A DNA stretch of 49,027 nt from Acidobacteriota bacterium (GTDB lineage: Bacteria; Acidobacteriota; Terriglobia; UBA7540). The stretch lies in contig JAMCXS010000006.1 of assembly GCA_023474345.1 (NCBI GenBank), positions 1-49,027 on the forward strand. Direction: 5' to 3'. Position 1 is the stretch's first letter. Every line of letters begins with the position of its first letter. This document shows, in pieces, positions 26,680 through 34,862 of this stretch. Under the pieces are notes generated by a model. The model was not told the origin of the DNA. It was given only the letters and a program-made list of their open reading frames with translations, and made no database searches. The position numbers and the translations under genes were made by a program.

Positions 26680-27659
26680 TCGTTTCTTCGGGATTCCATC
26701 CCTGCCGTCGCTCCTCTGCGTGACGAAAGGCCGTCGCTATTCCCCACCCGTTCCATAAAGTAGTCTTCCAGAGACATCCGGACAGGATTCAAAGAAATAA
26801 GCTTCGCGTTGCAACGAACGATTTGGGCGAGAACTTTCGCGAGGTCGGAACCTGCCCGTAATTCCAGACGAACACGGTCGCCTGTCCGCACGACGGAGGA
26901 CGCGAAGGATTCCAGGGCGACGATGGTATCCGGACTGGGCTTTTCAAGCACGATTTCCGTATTGGACAACCCCATCTCAAGAATCTCGCGAAGCTCCCCG
27001 CAGCCCTGGAGTCTCCCATGGTCGAGAATCGCAACCCGGTCGCAGAGCGTTTCGGCATCGGAGAGAATATGTGTAGAGAAAAAGATCGTTTTCCCTTTTT
27101 CCTTGAGCTGCAAAATGATATTTCGCACTTCGCGTCGCCCGACGGGGTCCAGCCCGGACATAGGCTCATCCAAAAAGATCAAATCCGGATCGTTGATCAG
27201 CGCCTGAGCGATGCCCAGACGTTGAATCATCCCTTTTGAAAACTTTCGTATTGGAAGGTTTACGGAGTCCGAAAGCCCTACCTGCTCAAGCAACAGCGTA
27301 ATTCGGCAGGATCGTGCCTTGTCGGAAAGCCCGAAAAGCGAGGCTGCATAAGTCATAAACTCTTTTGCCGTCAGACGGTCATAAAAGGAGGGATTCTCGG
27401 GAAGATAGCCAACTTTTTGATGAGCAGAAATGTCGTGCGCGTCACGTTCAAACAACCGGGCAGTCCCGACGGTAGGGAAAACCAGACCGAGCAGGATTTT
27501 TAAAGTGGTCGTCTTTCCAGCACCATTGGGTCCGAGCAAGCCGAAGACTTCGCCGGCCTCGACTTCCAGGGACAACCGCTCCAGCGCTCTCCGAGGCCGC
27601 TTGCGCCAGAAACCGACACCGTAATCTTTTGTCAGTTCGATGATTTCAATGGCCAGCAT
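26676..27659 (-). CDS. ABC transporter ATP-binding protein
   Basis: Walker A is GPNGAGKT (43-50), the signature motif is the variant FSKGM in RKFSKGMIQRLGIAQAL, Walker B is LIFLDEPMSGLDP, and the switch histidine is in FFSTHILSDAE. The length of 327 residues includes a C-terminal extension of about 90 residues as in CcmA/NatA-type exporters driving ABC-2 permeases. No good ribosome-binding site precedes the ATG at 27659. It is the first gene of the coupled transporter operon. Confidence 0.92.
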   Translation of the reverse strand: MLAIEIIELTKDYGVGFWRKRPRRALERLSLEVEAGEVFGLLGPNGAGKTTTLKILLGLVFPTVGTARLFERDAHDISAHQKVGYLPENPSFYDRLTAKEFMTYAASLFGLSDKARSCRITLLLEQVGLSDSVNLPIRKFSKGMIQRLGIAQALINDPDLIFLDEPMSGLDPVGRREVRNIILQLKEKGKTIFFSTHILSDAETLCDRVAILDHGRLQGCGELREILEMGLSNTEIVLEKPSPDTIVALESFASSVVRTGDRVRLELRAGSDLAKVLAQIVRCNAKLISLNPVRMSLEDYFMERVGNSDGLSSRRGATAGMESRRNE

Positions 27660-27842
27660 TAAAATGCAACCGAAGCTCTTGGAGACAGTCCTATCGTCGT
27701 TTTATTCCTTTTGTCAGGACGCCGCAGCCCACCAACGGCATCGTCAGCACACTTTCTTTATCGATCCCAAGCACGAGACCCCGGAACGAGCGTTGTACTC
27801 AAGCGTGGCAGCCCTTCGTTAAGTAGCCTGCGGCAAAGGAAT

Positions 27843-27864
27843 GGGGGAGCCCTGCGGTTCCCCC
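27843..27864 (-). terminator. GC-rich hairpin downstream of pilA, possible terminator
   Basis: GGGGGA and TCCCCC can pair with a 10-base loop about 40 bases past the pilA stop. No clear T-tract follows on the minus strand, so termination is uncertain. Confidence 0.35.
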
Positions 27865-27904
27865 GCAATGATGAACCACGCTGAGAATCGCGCGACTAAC
27901 AGAG

Positions 27905-28411
27905 TCAGCCTGCCAGAGGTGAATCAGCCGAACTGGCTTGAGTATTGTTTGAGTTCTGGCGGATTACTCCAGATTGGTCGGTATAATAGGAATTGGTTCC
28001 GGTGGTTCCACGAGTAACCGGGTCAGCCCAGAACTGGTACGTATCAATCCGCCCGGCAACTACGGGCCCAGGCGAATAGGTAAAGCTGTAACCGCTCTTT
28101 ACCGCTCCCATGGCAGTTGAAGTACCGCCTGACAGGACGTTATCAATCAATCCCGCAGCCGTGGATGTGGGCATGCTACCCGTGGCAGGCGGGCCCAGGT
28201 ACCCCAGCGTCGCTGTATATCCGCTTGTGTAAGTCGAGGCGTAAGTCACCTCAGCCGTATTATACGTTCTCAATGATCCAACCGCCGAGGCCTGGTTCGC
28301 TGCAATCCGCGAACGCAGCAAGTTCGGGATGGCGATAGCGGCAATGATCAAAATAATCGCCACCACTATCAGTAGCTCGATCAGCGAGAAACCTTGTGAA
28401 TCTCTTCGCAT
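27905..28411 (-). CDS. pilA: Type IV pilin (PilA-like)
   Basis: The protein has a short basic leader MRRDSQG, a prepilin peptidase site G7/F8 and the class-a N-methyl helix FSLIELLIVVAIILIIAAIA with Glu5 of the mature pilin. A globular domain rich in Ser, Thr, Gly and Tyr follows, with no cysteine pair. The total is 168 residues. The start at 28411 has GGAGA five bases upstream; the frame extends to 28465. The C-terminal tail (QNSNNTQASSADSPLAG) is rich in Ser and Asn, which could accept glycans. A sigma-54-type promoter lies upstream and pilR-pilS are nearby. Confidence 0.93.
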   Translation of the reverse strand: MRRDSQGFSLIELLIVVAIILIIAAIAIPNLLRSRIAANQASAVGSLRTYNTAEVTYASTYTSGYTATLGYLGPPATGSMPTSTAAGLIDNVLSGGTSTAMGAVKSGYSFTYSPGPVVAGRIDTYQFWADPVTRGTTGTNSYYTDQSGVIRQNSNNTQASSADSPLAG

Positions 28412-28497
28412 GCGTGTCTCCTTTTCCGTTTCCACTCTGATTATTCCCAGAATGATCAGTTTCAATTGAGCATCCGTTATTCCATATCCGCCAAATT

Positions 28498-28513
28498 AGC
28501 AAATTTTTCACCA
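28498..28513 (-). promoter_or_regulatory. Candidate sigma-54 promoter of pilA
   Basis: On the minus strand TGG-TGAAAAATT-TGCT gives the invariant -24 GG and -12 GC with exactly ten bases between them. The -12 half (TTTGCT) is close to consensus; the -24 half lacks the CAC of TGGCAC. Transcription would start near 28487, leaving a leader of about 75 bases. PilR-type activators usually drive pilA from such a promoter. Confidence 0.6.
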
Positions 28514-28708
28514 TCGCCCCATTCGCCTGAGCCATAAGGCTTTAAGGCCACAACACATTAGGGGATTTGACCATATTTCCATGCTGATCAACCATGATCG
28601 CCGATTTTTGTCGAAAATGGCAGACAAAATTTGTCACTACCCGGTAGCTACACCCAGTTCGTCTGGAACCTCGAAGCAGGCCACGACATGGCCGCAGCAT
28701 CCTCTATT

Positions 28709-30520
28709 TTATTTTCTGATGGAACTCCCTTGTTCCGCTCGAATCGCTTCAATTTGCTGGAGTGCCCCTGTTTCCCCGGGGAAATTTTTCAGCTCCTTCT
28801 TGAATTCTTGAAGCGCACCTTGAGGATTGTGCTCCAGCTCAAAGATCAATCCCATCGCGAAGTGATAGGCAAATCCGTCAGGCTGGAGTTCGATGGCGTG
28901 TCGAACGGATTGGGCGGCTTGTTTCACGTGCCCCAGCTTCAGCCATGTCAGGCCCAAATAGAAATACTCGTCGCTGTCCACACCATTAATAGCGATGGCT
29001 TCCTCAAGATACCTTTCGGCTTCACGCAGCCTTCCCATTTTGTAGTACGTATAGCCCATGTTATAAGTCGCCAGCCAGAAGCGAGGGTCGCGCGCCAGCA
29101 CTTGCCGGTAAAGATTGATAGCTTGCGCATAGTAACCTTTCTCACCGAGGGCGTTTCCAAGGTTGGTTCGAGCGAGTAGGTTATCAGGTGTGCGCATTAC
29201 CCCTCGCGAATACAAGGTGAGGTCGTTCGCCCAATAGCGATCCTGCAACGCAGTCCCAATTGCTAGCACAAGTGACAGCGCTACGACAACAGGTGCCTGA
29301 GACACCGGCAATCCCAAAAACTGTTTTGAGCCTTGCTTAAGACGGCGGATCGCCATTGCCACAAGGATGGAAAAGCCGATGGATGGCAGATATAAATACC
29401 GGTCATGAGCGATTTCTCCGACGGGCAGCACCGACAAATCGAGCAACGGAACAAAGGGCAGCAGCAGCCATACACAAGCAAAGGCCACCATACGCTTGGC
29501 GGAGGGCAAAGTCTTCTCAAGCCTGCGGGCCCATAACCAGGCTCCCACACCTACGGCGATAAGTCCGGCAAGAGGCAAGAAAAACGACTCTAAACCTGGC
29601 CGCTTGATGTAGGGCATGTCATAAAACACGCTCAACCCAAAGGGCCAAATCAAATGCATCAAGTAGAACCACAAAAGCTTGGGCCAAGTAAGAATAATGG
29701 TGGAAACAGCCAAAGGAGTCATCGAGTGCCCCAATCCTTTCAGGACATTCCACCTCGCTGCCAGATAGGCAACCGTTAGCAGAACGAAAGGTATCGTGGG
29801 GAGCAAACTCGCGCGGATGCGGGTGAACATAGTCTTCCACCGTGAAGCTGTTTCCACTTTCTTCTGCCACAGCCACTCGAAGGCAAAAATAAGCATGGGT
29901 AAAATTAGGGCTGTCTCCTTCGACAGCGTCGCTAAACCGTAAAGAGTGAGGGAAGCCGCCAGCCACCACCGTCTGTAAACACCAGGCTCGCGCCCGCTGA
30001 GATAACAGAGAAAAGATGGCAGGAGAAATAGTGCCATCAGAGGGTCTGTAACCCCTGAGATCCAGGCAACCGATTCAATGTGGACCGGTGTTAAGCCAAA
30101 AATTAGCGCTGCGATAAGGGCAGTCTTACGATCGCCAACAATCCTTCGTACCAGTCGATAGACCAGAAACGTGACCACGACCTGGACGCCCACGCTTACC
30201 AGGTGCCACCCGGCTGGATAAGGCCCGAAGATCTTGTAATTGATAAGCAGGTACAGCAAGAAAACAGGCCGGTAGTAGTTCCCCAAGATGTTAGGATAAG
30301 CAAAACTCCAGACCCTTTCGGCGAAAAAGTGAGGAGCAAAGCGCCAATAATGCACTTGAGCATCGGCCAGAATTTGACCACGGTCATCGTAAACAAAATG
30401 GAACCAGAGTGTCCCGCTGTAAGCCAAGAAGGTGAGCAAAAGGATCACGCTAATTGGCAACCAACCCGCCTCACTTGCCAATACTCGCTGCTTCTCATTT
30501 TTCAGGGAATGCTTTATCAT
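28709..30520 (-). CDS. TPR-containing O-mannosyltransferase-like membrane protein (intact paralogue)
   Basis: About ten to eleven membrane segments precede roughly four C-terminal TPR units (about 440-590). The first loop holds FVYDDRGQI (the acidic pair of GT39/TMTC-like transferases), followed by GNYYRPVF, TPVHIESVAWISGVTD, TLSKETALILP and ARDRYLYLPSIGF-like residues (HDRYLYLPSIGF). Such proteins are thought to transfer a sugar from polyprenyl phosphate to protein. The gene lies between pilA and pilR on the same strand, so pilin is a possible acceptor; this is inference. The start at 30520 has no strong ribosome-binding site. Confidence 0.85.
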   Translation of the reverse strand: MIKHSLKNEKQRVLASEAGWLPISVILLLTFLAYSGTLWFHFVYDDRGQILADAQVHYWRFAPHFFAERVWSFAYPNILGNYYRPVFLLYLLINYKIFGPYPAGWHLVSVGVQVVVTFLVYRLVRRIVGDRKTALIAALIFGLTPVHIESVAWISGVTDPLMALFLLPSFLCYLSGREPGVYRRWWLAASLTLYGLATLSKETALILPMLIFAFEWLWQKKVETASRWKTMFTRIRASLLPTIPFVLLTVAYLAARWNVLKGLGHSMTPLAVSTIILTWPKLLWFYLMHLIWPFGLSVFYDMPYIKRPGLESFFLPLAGLIAVGVGAWLWARRLEKTLPSAKRMVAFACVWLLLPFVPLLDLSVLPVGEIAHDRYLYLPSIGFSILVAMAIRRLKQGSKQFLGLPVSQAPVVVALSLVLAIGTALQDRYWANDLTLYSRGVMRTPDNLLARTNLGNALGEKGYYAQAINLYRQVLARDPRFWLATYNMGYTYYKMGRLREAERYLEEAIAINGVDSDEYFYLGLTWLKLGHVKQAAQSVRHAIELQPDGFAYHFAMGLIFELEHNPQGALQEFKKELKNFPGETGALQQIEAIRAEQGSSIRK

Positions 30521-30562
30521 GTGGGCCGATAAGTGCTGCCATATGAGCTGGATACAGGGTGG

Positions 30563-31933
30563 CTATATTCCGTGCTTCTTGGCATAGTGACGAAATGAAC
30601 GATAAGACATGTGGAGGAGTTCAGCGGCACGCCGCCGAACTCCTCCCGCCCGGAGAAGCGCCTCGGCCAAGTACCGCTTTTCAAGGTCTGATATTTGACT
30701 CTCAAAGTCGAGACCTTCGTCAGGGAATTCGATTCCTTTTTGTTCCGCCGGTTTAAGCCCGGTTACGGCTTCTGGCAAGTGTTCAAGGCGAACCGACCCA
30801 TTCCGCTCGCCGCTGACTGCGACCGCGTGCTCGACGGCATTTTCCAACTCGCGCACGTTTCCGGGCCAATGATGTCGCAATAAGACTGAAAGCGCATCGG
30901 GCTCAATATCCTTTACAGGTTTCCCCATTTCCAACGCGAATTTTTTCAGGAAATGGCGCGCCAACGGCTCAATATCCTCCAGACGTTCGCGCAGGGGTGG
31001 AATGTGAATTGGAATGACGCTGATCCGATAATAAAAGTCCTCTCGGAATTGGCATGTTGCAACCATGTTTTTCAGGTCACGGTTGGTCGAAGCGATCAGC
31101 CGCACATCCACGGAAATATCCTGTGTGCCGCCGAGGGGCCGCACGGTCCTTTCCTGGAGAACCCGAAGCAATTTTACCTGCATGCTGGGGCTGGTTTCGC
31201 CGATTTCGTCAAGAAACAACGTCCCTCCATTCGCCGATTCAAAGATTCCTTTGCGGTTCGTGTCGGCGCCCGTAAAGGCCCCCTTGATGTAGCCGAAGAG
31301 TTCGCTCTCCAGCAAGGTTTCAGGAAAGGCGCCGCAATTAATTGAAACGAACGCCTTCTCCCTGCGTTGACTCGCCTCGTGGATGGCACGAGCTATGAGC
31401 TCTTTGCCGGTTCCGCTTTCCCCGGTAATCAGCACCGTGCTGTTCGTGGGAGCTACCGTGCGGACCATTTCGAGGATGGCGGCAATTTTCTGGCTATGAC
31501 CCACAATGTTTTCCTGAGCGAAAATGCGCAGCAGTTCCCGCCGCAGACGCGCGTTTTCCTCACGCAGTGCCAACTCATCGAGCGCCCGAGCAACCACAAG
31601 CTTTAGTTCTTCCACTAATTTGTCAGTTTTTATGACATAACGGTATGCACCCAGGTTCAATGCCTGGATCGCAGAAGGCATGGTCGGTACCGCCGTGATC
31701 AGGATAAAGGCCGCAGGACTATGCGTCGCACGGGCGTGATCCAGCAACTCGATTCCCGTCAAATCAGGCATCCGAATGTCGGCAATGATCACATCGTAGA
31801 CTTGCGATTCGATCTTCTTTTTGGCCATTTGGCCGCTGGTAACCGTTTCGACAATATGACCTTCCTTGCGAAAAGTAATTTCCAACATCTGGCAGATCGA
31901 CTTTTCGTCGTCGACAATCAATAACCTGGACAT
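30563..31933 (-). CDS. pilR: Sigma-54-dependent response regulator (PilR-type)
   Basis: The receiver domain has Asp52 as phospho-acceptor (IIADIRMPDLTG). The AAA+ domain has Walker A GESGTGKE, the sigma-54 contact loop GAFTGA in YIKGAFTGAD, Walker B GGTLFLDEIGE and the R-finger region. A Fis-type helix-turn-helix ends the protein (GGVRRRAAELLHMSYRSFRHYAKKHGI region). It follows the pilS gene by 50 bases and is close to pilA, which has a candidate sigma-54 promoter; this supports the PilR assignment. All key residues are present. Confidence 0.9.
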   Translation of the reverse strand: MSRLLIVDDEKSICQMLEITFRKEGHIVETVTSGQMAKKKIESQVYDVIIADIRMPDLTGIELLDHARATHSPAAFILITAVPTMPSAIQALNLGAYRYVIKTDKLVEELKLVVARALDELALREENARLRRELLRIFAQENIVGHSQKIAAILEMVRTVAPTNSTVLITGESGTGKELIARAIHEASQRREKAFVSINCGAFPETLLESELFGYIKGAFTGADTNRKGIFESANGGTLFLDEIGETSPSMQVKLLRVLQERTVRPLGGTQDISVDVRLIASTNRDLKNMVATCQFREDFYYRISVIPIHIPPLRERLEDIEPLARHFLKKFALEMGKPVKDIEPDALSVLLRHHWPGNVRELENAVEHAVAVSGERNGSVRLEHLPEAVTGLKPAEQKGIEFPDEGLDFESQISDLEKRYLAEALLRAGGVRRRAAELLHMSYRSFRHYAKKHGI

Positions 31934-31983
31934 AGGGTCAACCCTTGCAATCGGCGCCTGAAAACACGCAACTCATGGCGACT

Positions 31984-33693
31984 TCAGACATGCATTTTTG
32001 CCTCGTGAGCCGCTTCGTGTAGGCGCTGAACACGTGGAATTTCAATGGCAAATTGTGCTCCTTGACCGGGGACGGAACTCACATGAATACGGCCGCCATG
32101 TCCTTGCACAATCTGGTAAACAATGGCAAGCCCAAGCCCCGTCCCACGGGGAAAGCCCGCTTGAAAAGGCTCAAACAGCTTTTCAATTTGAGACGCCGAA
32201 AGCCCGATGCCCGTATCGCGGAAGACAATGCCCACAAACTCTGAACTGGCATCGTCCACCTCGACCGTTAGAATGCCGTCATCCAGCATCGCTTTCAGCG
32301 CATTATCGCAAATGTTCCAGAACACTTGCCGGAGCTTATCTGCATCTGCCATGATTCTGACAGGATGTTGGGGCAGCTTACGTTCAATTTGAAAATACCG
32401 GGGGAGTGAGGGATGGTGTCCAAGAAGCAGCAATGTTTCCTCAAGTAAGACCAGCACATCCACTTCTTGGAATTCAAAGCCTTGTTCGCGCGCGTAGAGC
32501 AAAAAATCCGAAACCAGTTTATTTAGACGTTCTGACTCCTGGCTGACAATACCGACCAACTTCCGTTGGTCTTCGTCACCCCCCGCAAGGGTTTCCAACA
32601 CTTTAGCCGACCCGGCAATCGAGGCAAGCGGATTGCGGATCTCATGTGCGATCCCGGCAGACAACCGCCCCAGAGTAGCCATTCGGTCCTTCAATCGGTA
32701 TTCAGACTCAAGCTGCTTCTGGACAGTAAGATCCTGGATGCTGTAAACGTAGCCTGCCGTTCCACTTTCAGGAATAACCAACGGAGAGACCGAAATGCCC
32801 AGTATTCGACTTCCCCCCTTGGGATGTTGATATTCAATTTCCTTACGCCCATGGGCTGACGATAAGCTTCGAAAAGACTCCGATCCGGGTTGCAGGTCGC
32901 CGAGGAATCGGTCGACCCGCTCGCCGATTACATAAGCTCGCTTCCGCCCTAAAATTTCTATTCCGGCGGGATTCAACTCCGAAATGGTTCCTTCCAGATC
33001 CGTTGTGACCAAGCCGTCGCGCATGCTACGAATGACATTTTCATTGACCGCTTGGAGACTTGCGACTTGGCCGGTTTTATCGCGAAGTTCTGCCCCGGTT
33101 TTTCGAAGATTTTCCGCCAGATAGCTTGAAAGGTACGCGACCGCAAAAAAGCCGAATAGACTGGCAAAAATCTTGACCTGGAGCATTGCCAGGTCCACCG
33201 TACCCGAGGAGGACGTTGAGAGGATTTGGAGCATCGGGTGGCGTACGGCAAAATTGGGATACAGAACCGGCAAATAGGCAAGTTCCAGCAGCGCTCCCAT
33301 CGCGACGAAACTGACGCCAGCCACCAGGAAGGCATGCGCTCGCGGAAGAAGAATGCTGGCCAGGATGATTGCGACCAGGTAAAGAGAAAAATAATTGCTT
33401 TCGAGATCGCCAGTTACATGAACGATAGCCGTGATGATAAAGATATCGGCAAAAAGCTGTAGGTGGGCCTGCAGGGAGTAATCCAGGCTGAGTTGATTGT
33501 AGATCAAGAAAAATAGGTTAAGAATGTACCAAAGAATAACGACAACGCCCAGGTATTCAATCGATTGGGCGCCGTGGCGATGAGGAGCAAACTGCATCAG
33601 GGCGTAGTCGATGGCAAAGACAAACGTGATAATAACAAACCTGATTTTGATTACCCAAGATAGCCAACTTTGGAGGTCGCCGGTAACGTTCAT
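31984..33693 (-). CDS. pilS: PilS-type membrane sensor histidine kinase
   Basis: Six membrane segments fill the first 200 residues or so, as in PilS. A PAS domain (about 225-335; VRSMRDGLVTTDLEGTISELNP region) is followed by a HisKA domain with H-box GIAHEIRNPLAS and a HATPase domain with N-box NICDNALKAM, DTGIGLS and GTGLGLAIVYQ. It should autophosphorylate and pass phosphate to PilR. In pseudomonads PilS senses pilin in the membrane; the six-helix sensor here would allow the same. The ATG at 33693 starts MNVTGDLQSW. Confidence 0.9.
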   Translation of the reverse strand: MNVTGDLQSWLSWVIKIRFVIITFVFAIDYALMQFAPHRHGAQSIEYLGVVVILWYILNLFFLIYNQLSLDYSLQAHLQLFADIFIITAIVHVTGDLESNYFSLYLVAIILASILLPRAHAFLVAGVSFVAMGALLELAYLPVLYPNFAVRHPMLQILSTSSSGTVDLAMLQVKIFASLFGFFAVAYLSSYLAENLRKTGAELRDKTGQVASLQAVNENVIRSMRDGLVTTDLEGTISELNPAGIEILGRKRAYVIGERVDRFLGDLQPGSESFRSLSSAHGRKEIEYQHPKGGSRILGISVSPLVIPESGTAGYVYSIQDLTVQKQLESEYRLKDRMATLGRLSAGIAHEIRNPLASIAGSAKVLETLAGGDEDQRKLVGIVSQESERLNKLVSDFLLYAREQGFEFQEVDVLVLLEETLLLLGHHPSLPRYFQIERKLPQHPVRIMADADKLRQVFWNICDNALKAMLDDGILTVEVDDASSEFVGIVFRDTGIGLSASQIEKLFEPFQAGFPRGTGLGLAIVYQIVQGHGGRIHVSSVPGQGAQFAIEIPRVQRLHEAAHEAKMHV

Positions 33694-33988
33694 GGGGAAG
33701 TTAGAGTCTTATAAAACTGAGTCCTTTTCGAACTATAGCCCTTGCGGAACTGAGAACTCAATCTCCATTCGAGACCCTTTCACTTAGAAAGTGTACAAGA
33801 TTTTTTCGAAAATCGAACGCTCTGAAAGGGAGAAATATGGACGTGTCTGTGGCAGCCTATCAACACAGCTCAGAAGTGTGCTGCATGTCTACATGCCATT
33901 GGTCCCCCGGGTCGAGGTGCCACAGGCCAAGCCCGGGTTTCCTGAGTGCGACGGACCCATATTACTGACGAGGCAAAATCGCAGCATC

Positions 33989-34504
33989 AACCCGCCGATT
34001 TCCCGATTAAAGCAAGCAAGGGCATATACATGGAGATGACAACTTCTCCCACAACCACGCCCAGAAAGACGATCATCACCGGTTCGATCGCAGTCGGCAG
34101 GTCACCAACCCCTGCATCAACTTCATCCTTGTAAAGGTCAGCGACTCTCTGAAGCATCCCGTCCAAAGCCTATGTTTGCTTACCAACGCCGATCATCTGC
34201 ACTACCATGTTCGGGAAAACACCGGTTTCTTCAAGCGGGTTGACAACGGTTCGGCCTTCTTCAATCGCTTTTCGAACCTGCCGGGTGGCCTTTTCAGTTA
34301 CGGCGTTACCTGACGTTCGTGCCGCAATATCTATGGCTTCGAGCACCGGCACGCCGCTCGTAATCAGCCTGCCCAGTGTTCGCGAAAAACGCGCTACCGC
34401 GATTTTTCGCATCACGGCGACCAGAATAGGAACTTTCAGAACGAGCGCGTCAATTCTTATGCGTCCGGCGGGACTGCTGTAATACCATCTTAGCCTGATC
34501 ATTA
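33989..34504 (-). pseudogene. pilC: pilC remnant: C-terminal part with an in-frame amber codon
   Basis: In the frame starting near 34504 the translation reads RLRWYYSSPAGRIRIDALV, then VARFSRTLGRLITSGVPVLEA and ETGVFPNMVVQMIGVGKQT. These match the second half of PilC, the inner-membrane platform of type IV pili. A TAG (34170-34172) stands where PilC has Gly. The same frame then resumes with ALDGMLQRVADLYKDEVDA, IEPVMIVFLGVVVG and SMYMPLLALIGKSAG before a natural TGA at 33989. About 240 N-terminal codons are missing. No functional PilC can come from this copy without readthrough and the missing half. Confidence 0.88.
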
Positions 34505-34801
34505 AACACTCCCGCCACCGAGCCGCGTTGGTTGAACAGGTTGCCGGGAAAACGCGCGATGTTCTTGATACCGAACGAGAAACTAAGCTCAAGGCTTTCT
34601 TCAAACCGGTGCTTTTGAGCGTCGGTTAAAATGCTGTAGCAGAGCTGTTTGGTGTTAGCAGCCCCAAGCGCGGGCAGGTTTTCGAACGGCCTCAGTTCGC
34701 CATCAACCCGGATGCGAGGGGGGATTCGTCGTGATGTGGAGATCAGACCCATGCGCACCTGCCATGCCCTTGCGAAGTTTGGTGAGCAACAGTGTCGGCA
34801 T
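34505..34801 (-). pseudogene. pilT: pilT remnant: N-terminal part, frameshifted and truncated
   Basis: An ATG at 34801 with AGGAGG two bases upstream opens MPTLLLTKLRKGMAGAHGSDLHITTNPP. A run of six C (plus-strand G at 34718-34723) then shifts the frame, and homology resumes as PRIRVDGELRPFENLPAL, TKQLCYSILTDAQKHRFEES and GNLFNQRGSVAGVF. These are the first ~95 residues of the retraction ATPase PilT. The Walker A, Walker B and C-terminal domains, about 270 codons, are gone. The homology stops at GVF and the next bases belong to pilC, which marks a deletion junction near 34500. It lies 61 bases downstream of pilB. Confidence 0.88.
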
Positions 34802-34862
34802 TGCCTCCTAACCTTTCGTGTTTCTAACCACTTGCTGCCTGGGGCGACGTGCCAGGCAACAA

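Noticed and set aside
33694-33988. The gap between pilS and the pilC remnant as a further gene
   Set aside because: No frame has similarity to pil genes or a ribosome-binding site; it is probably the pilS leader.
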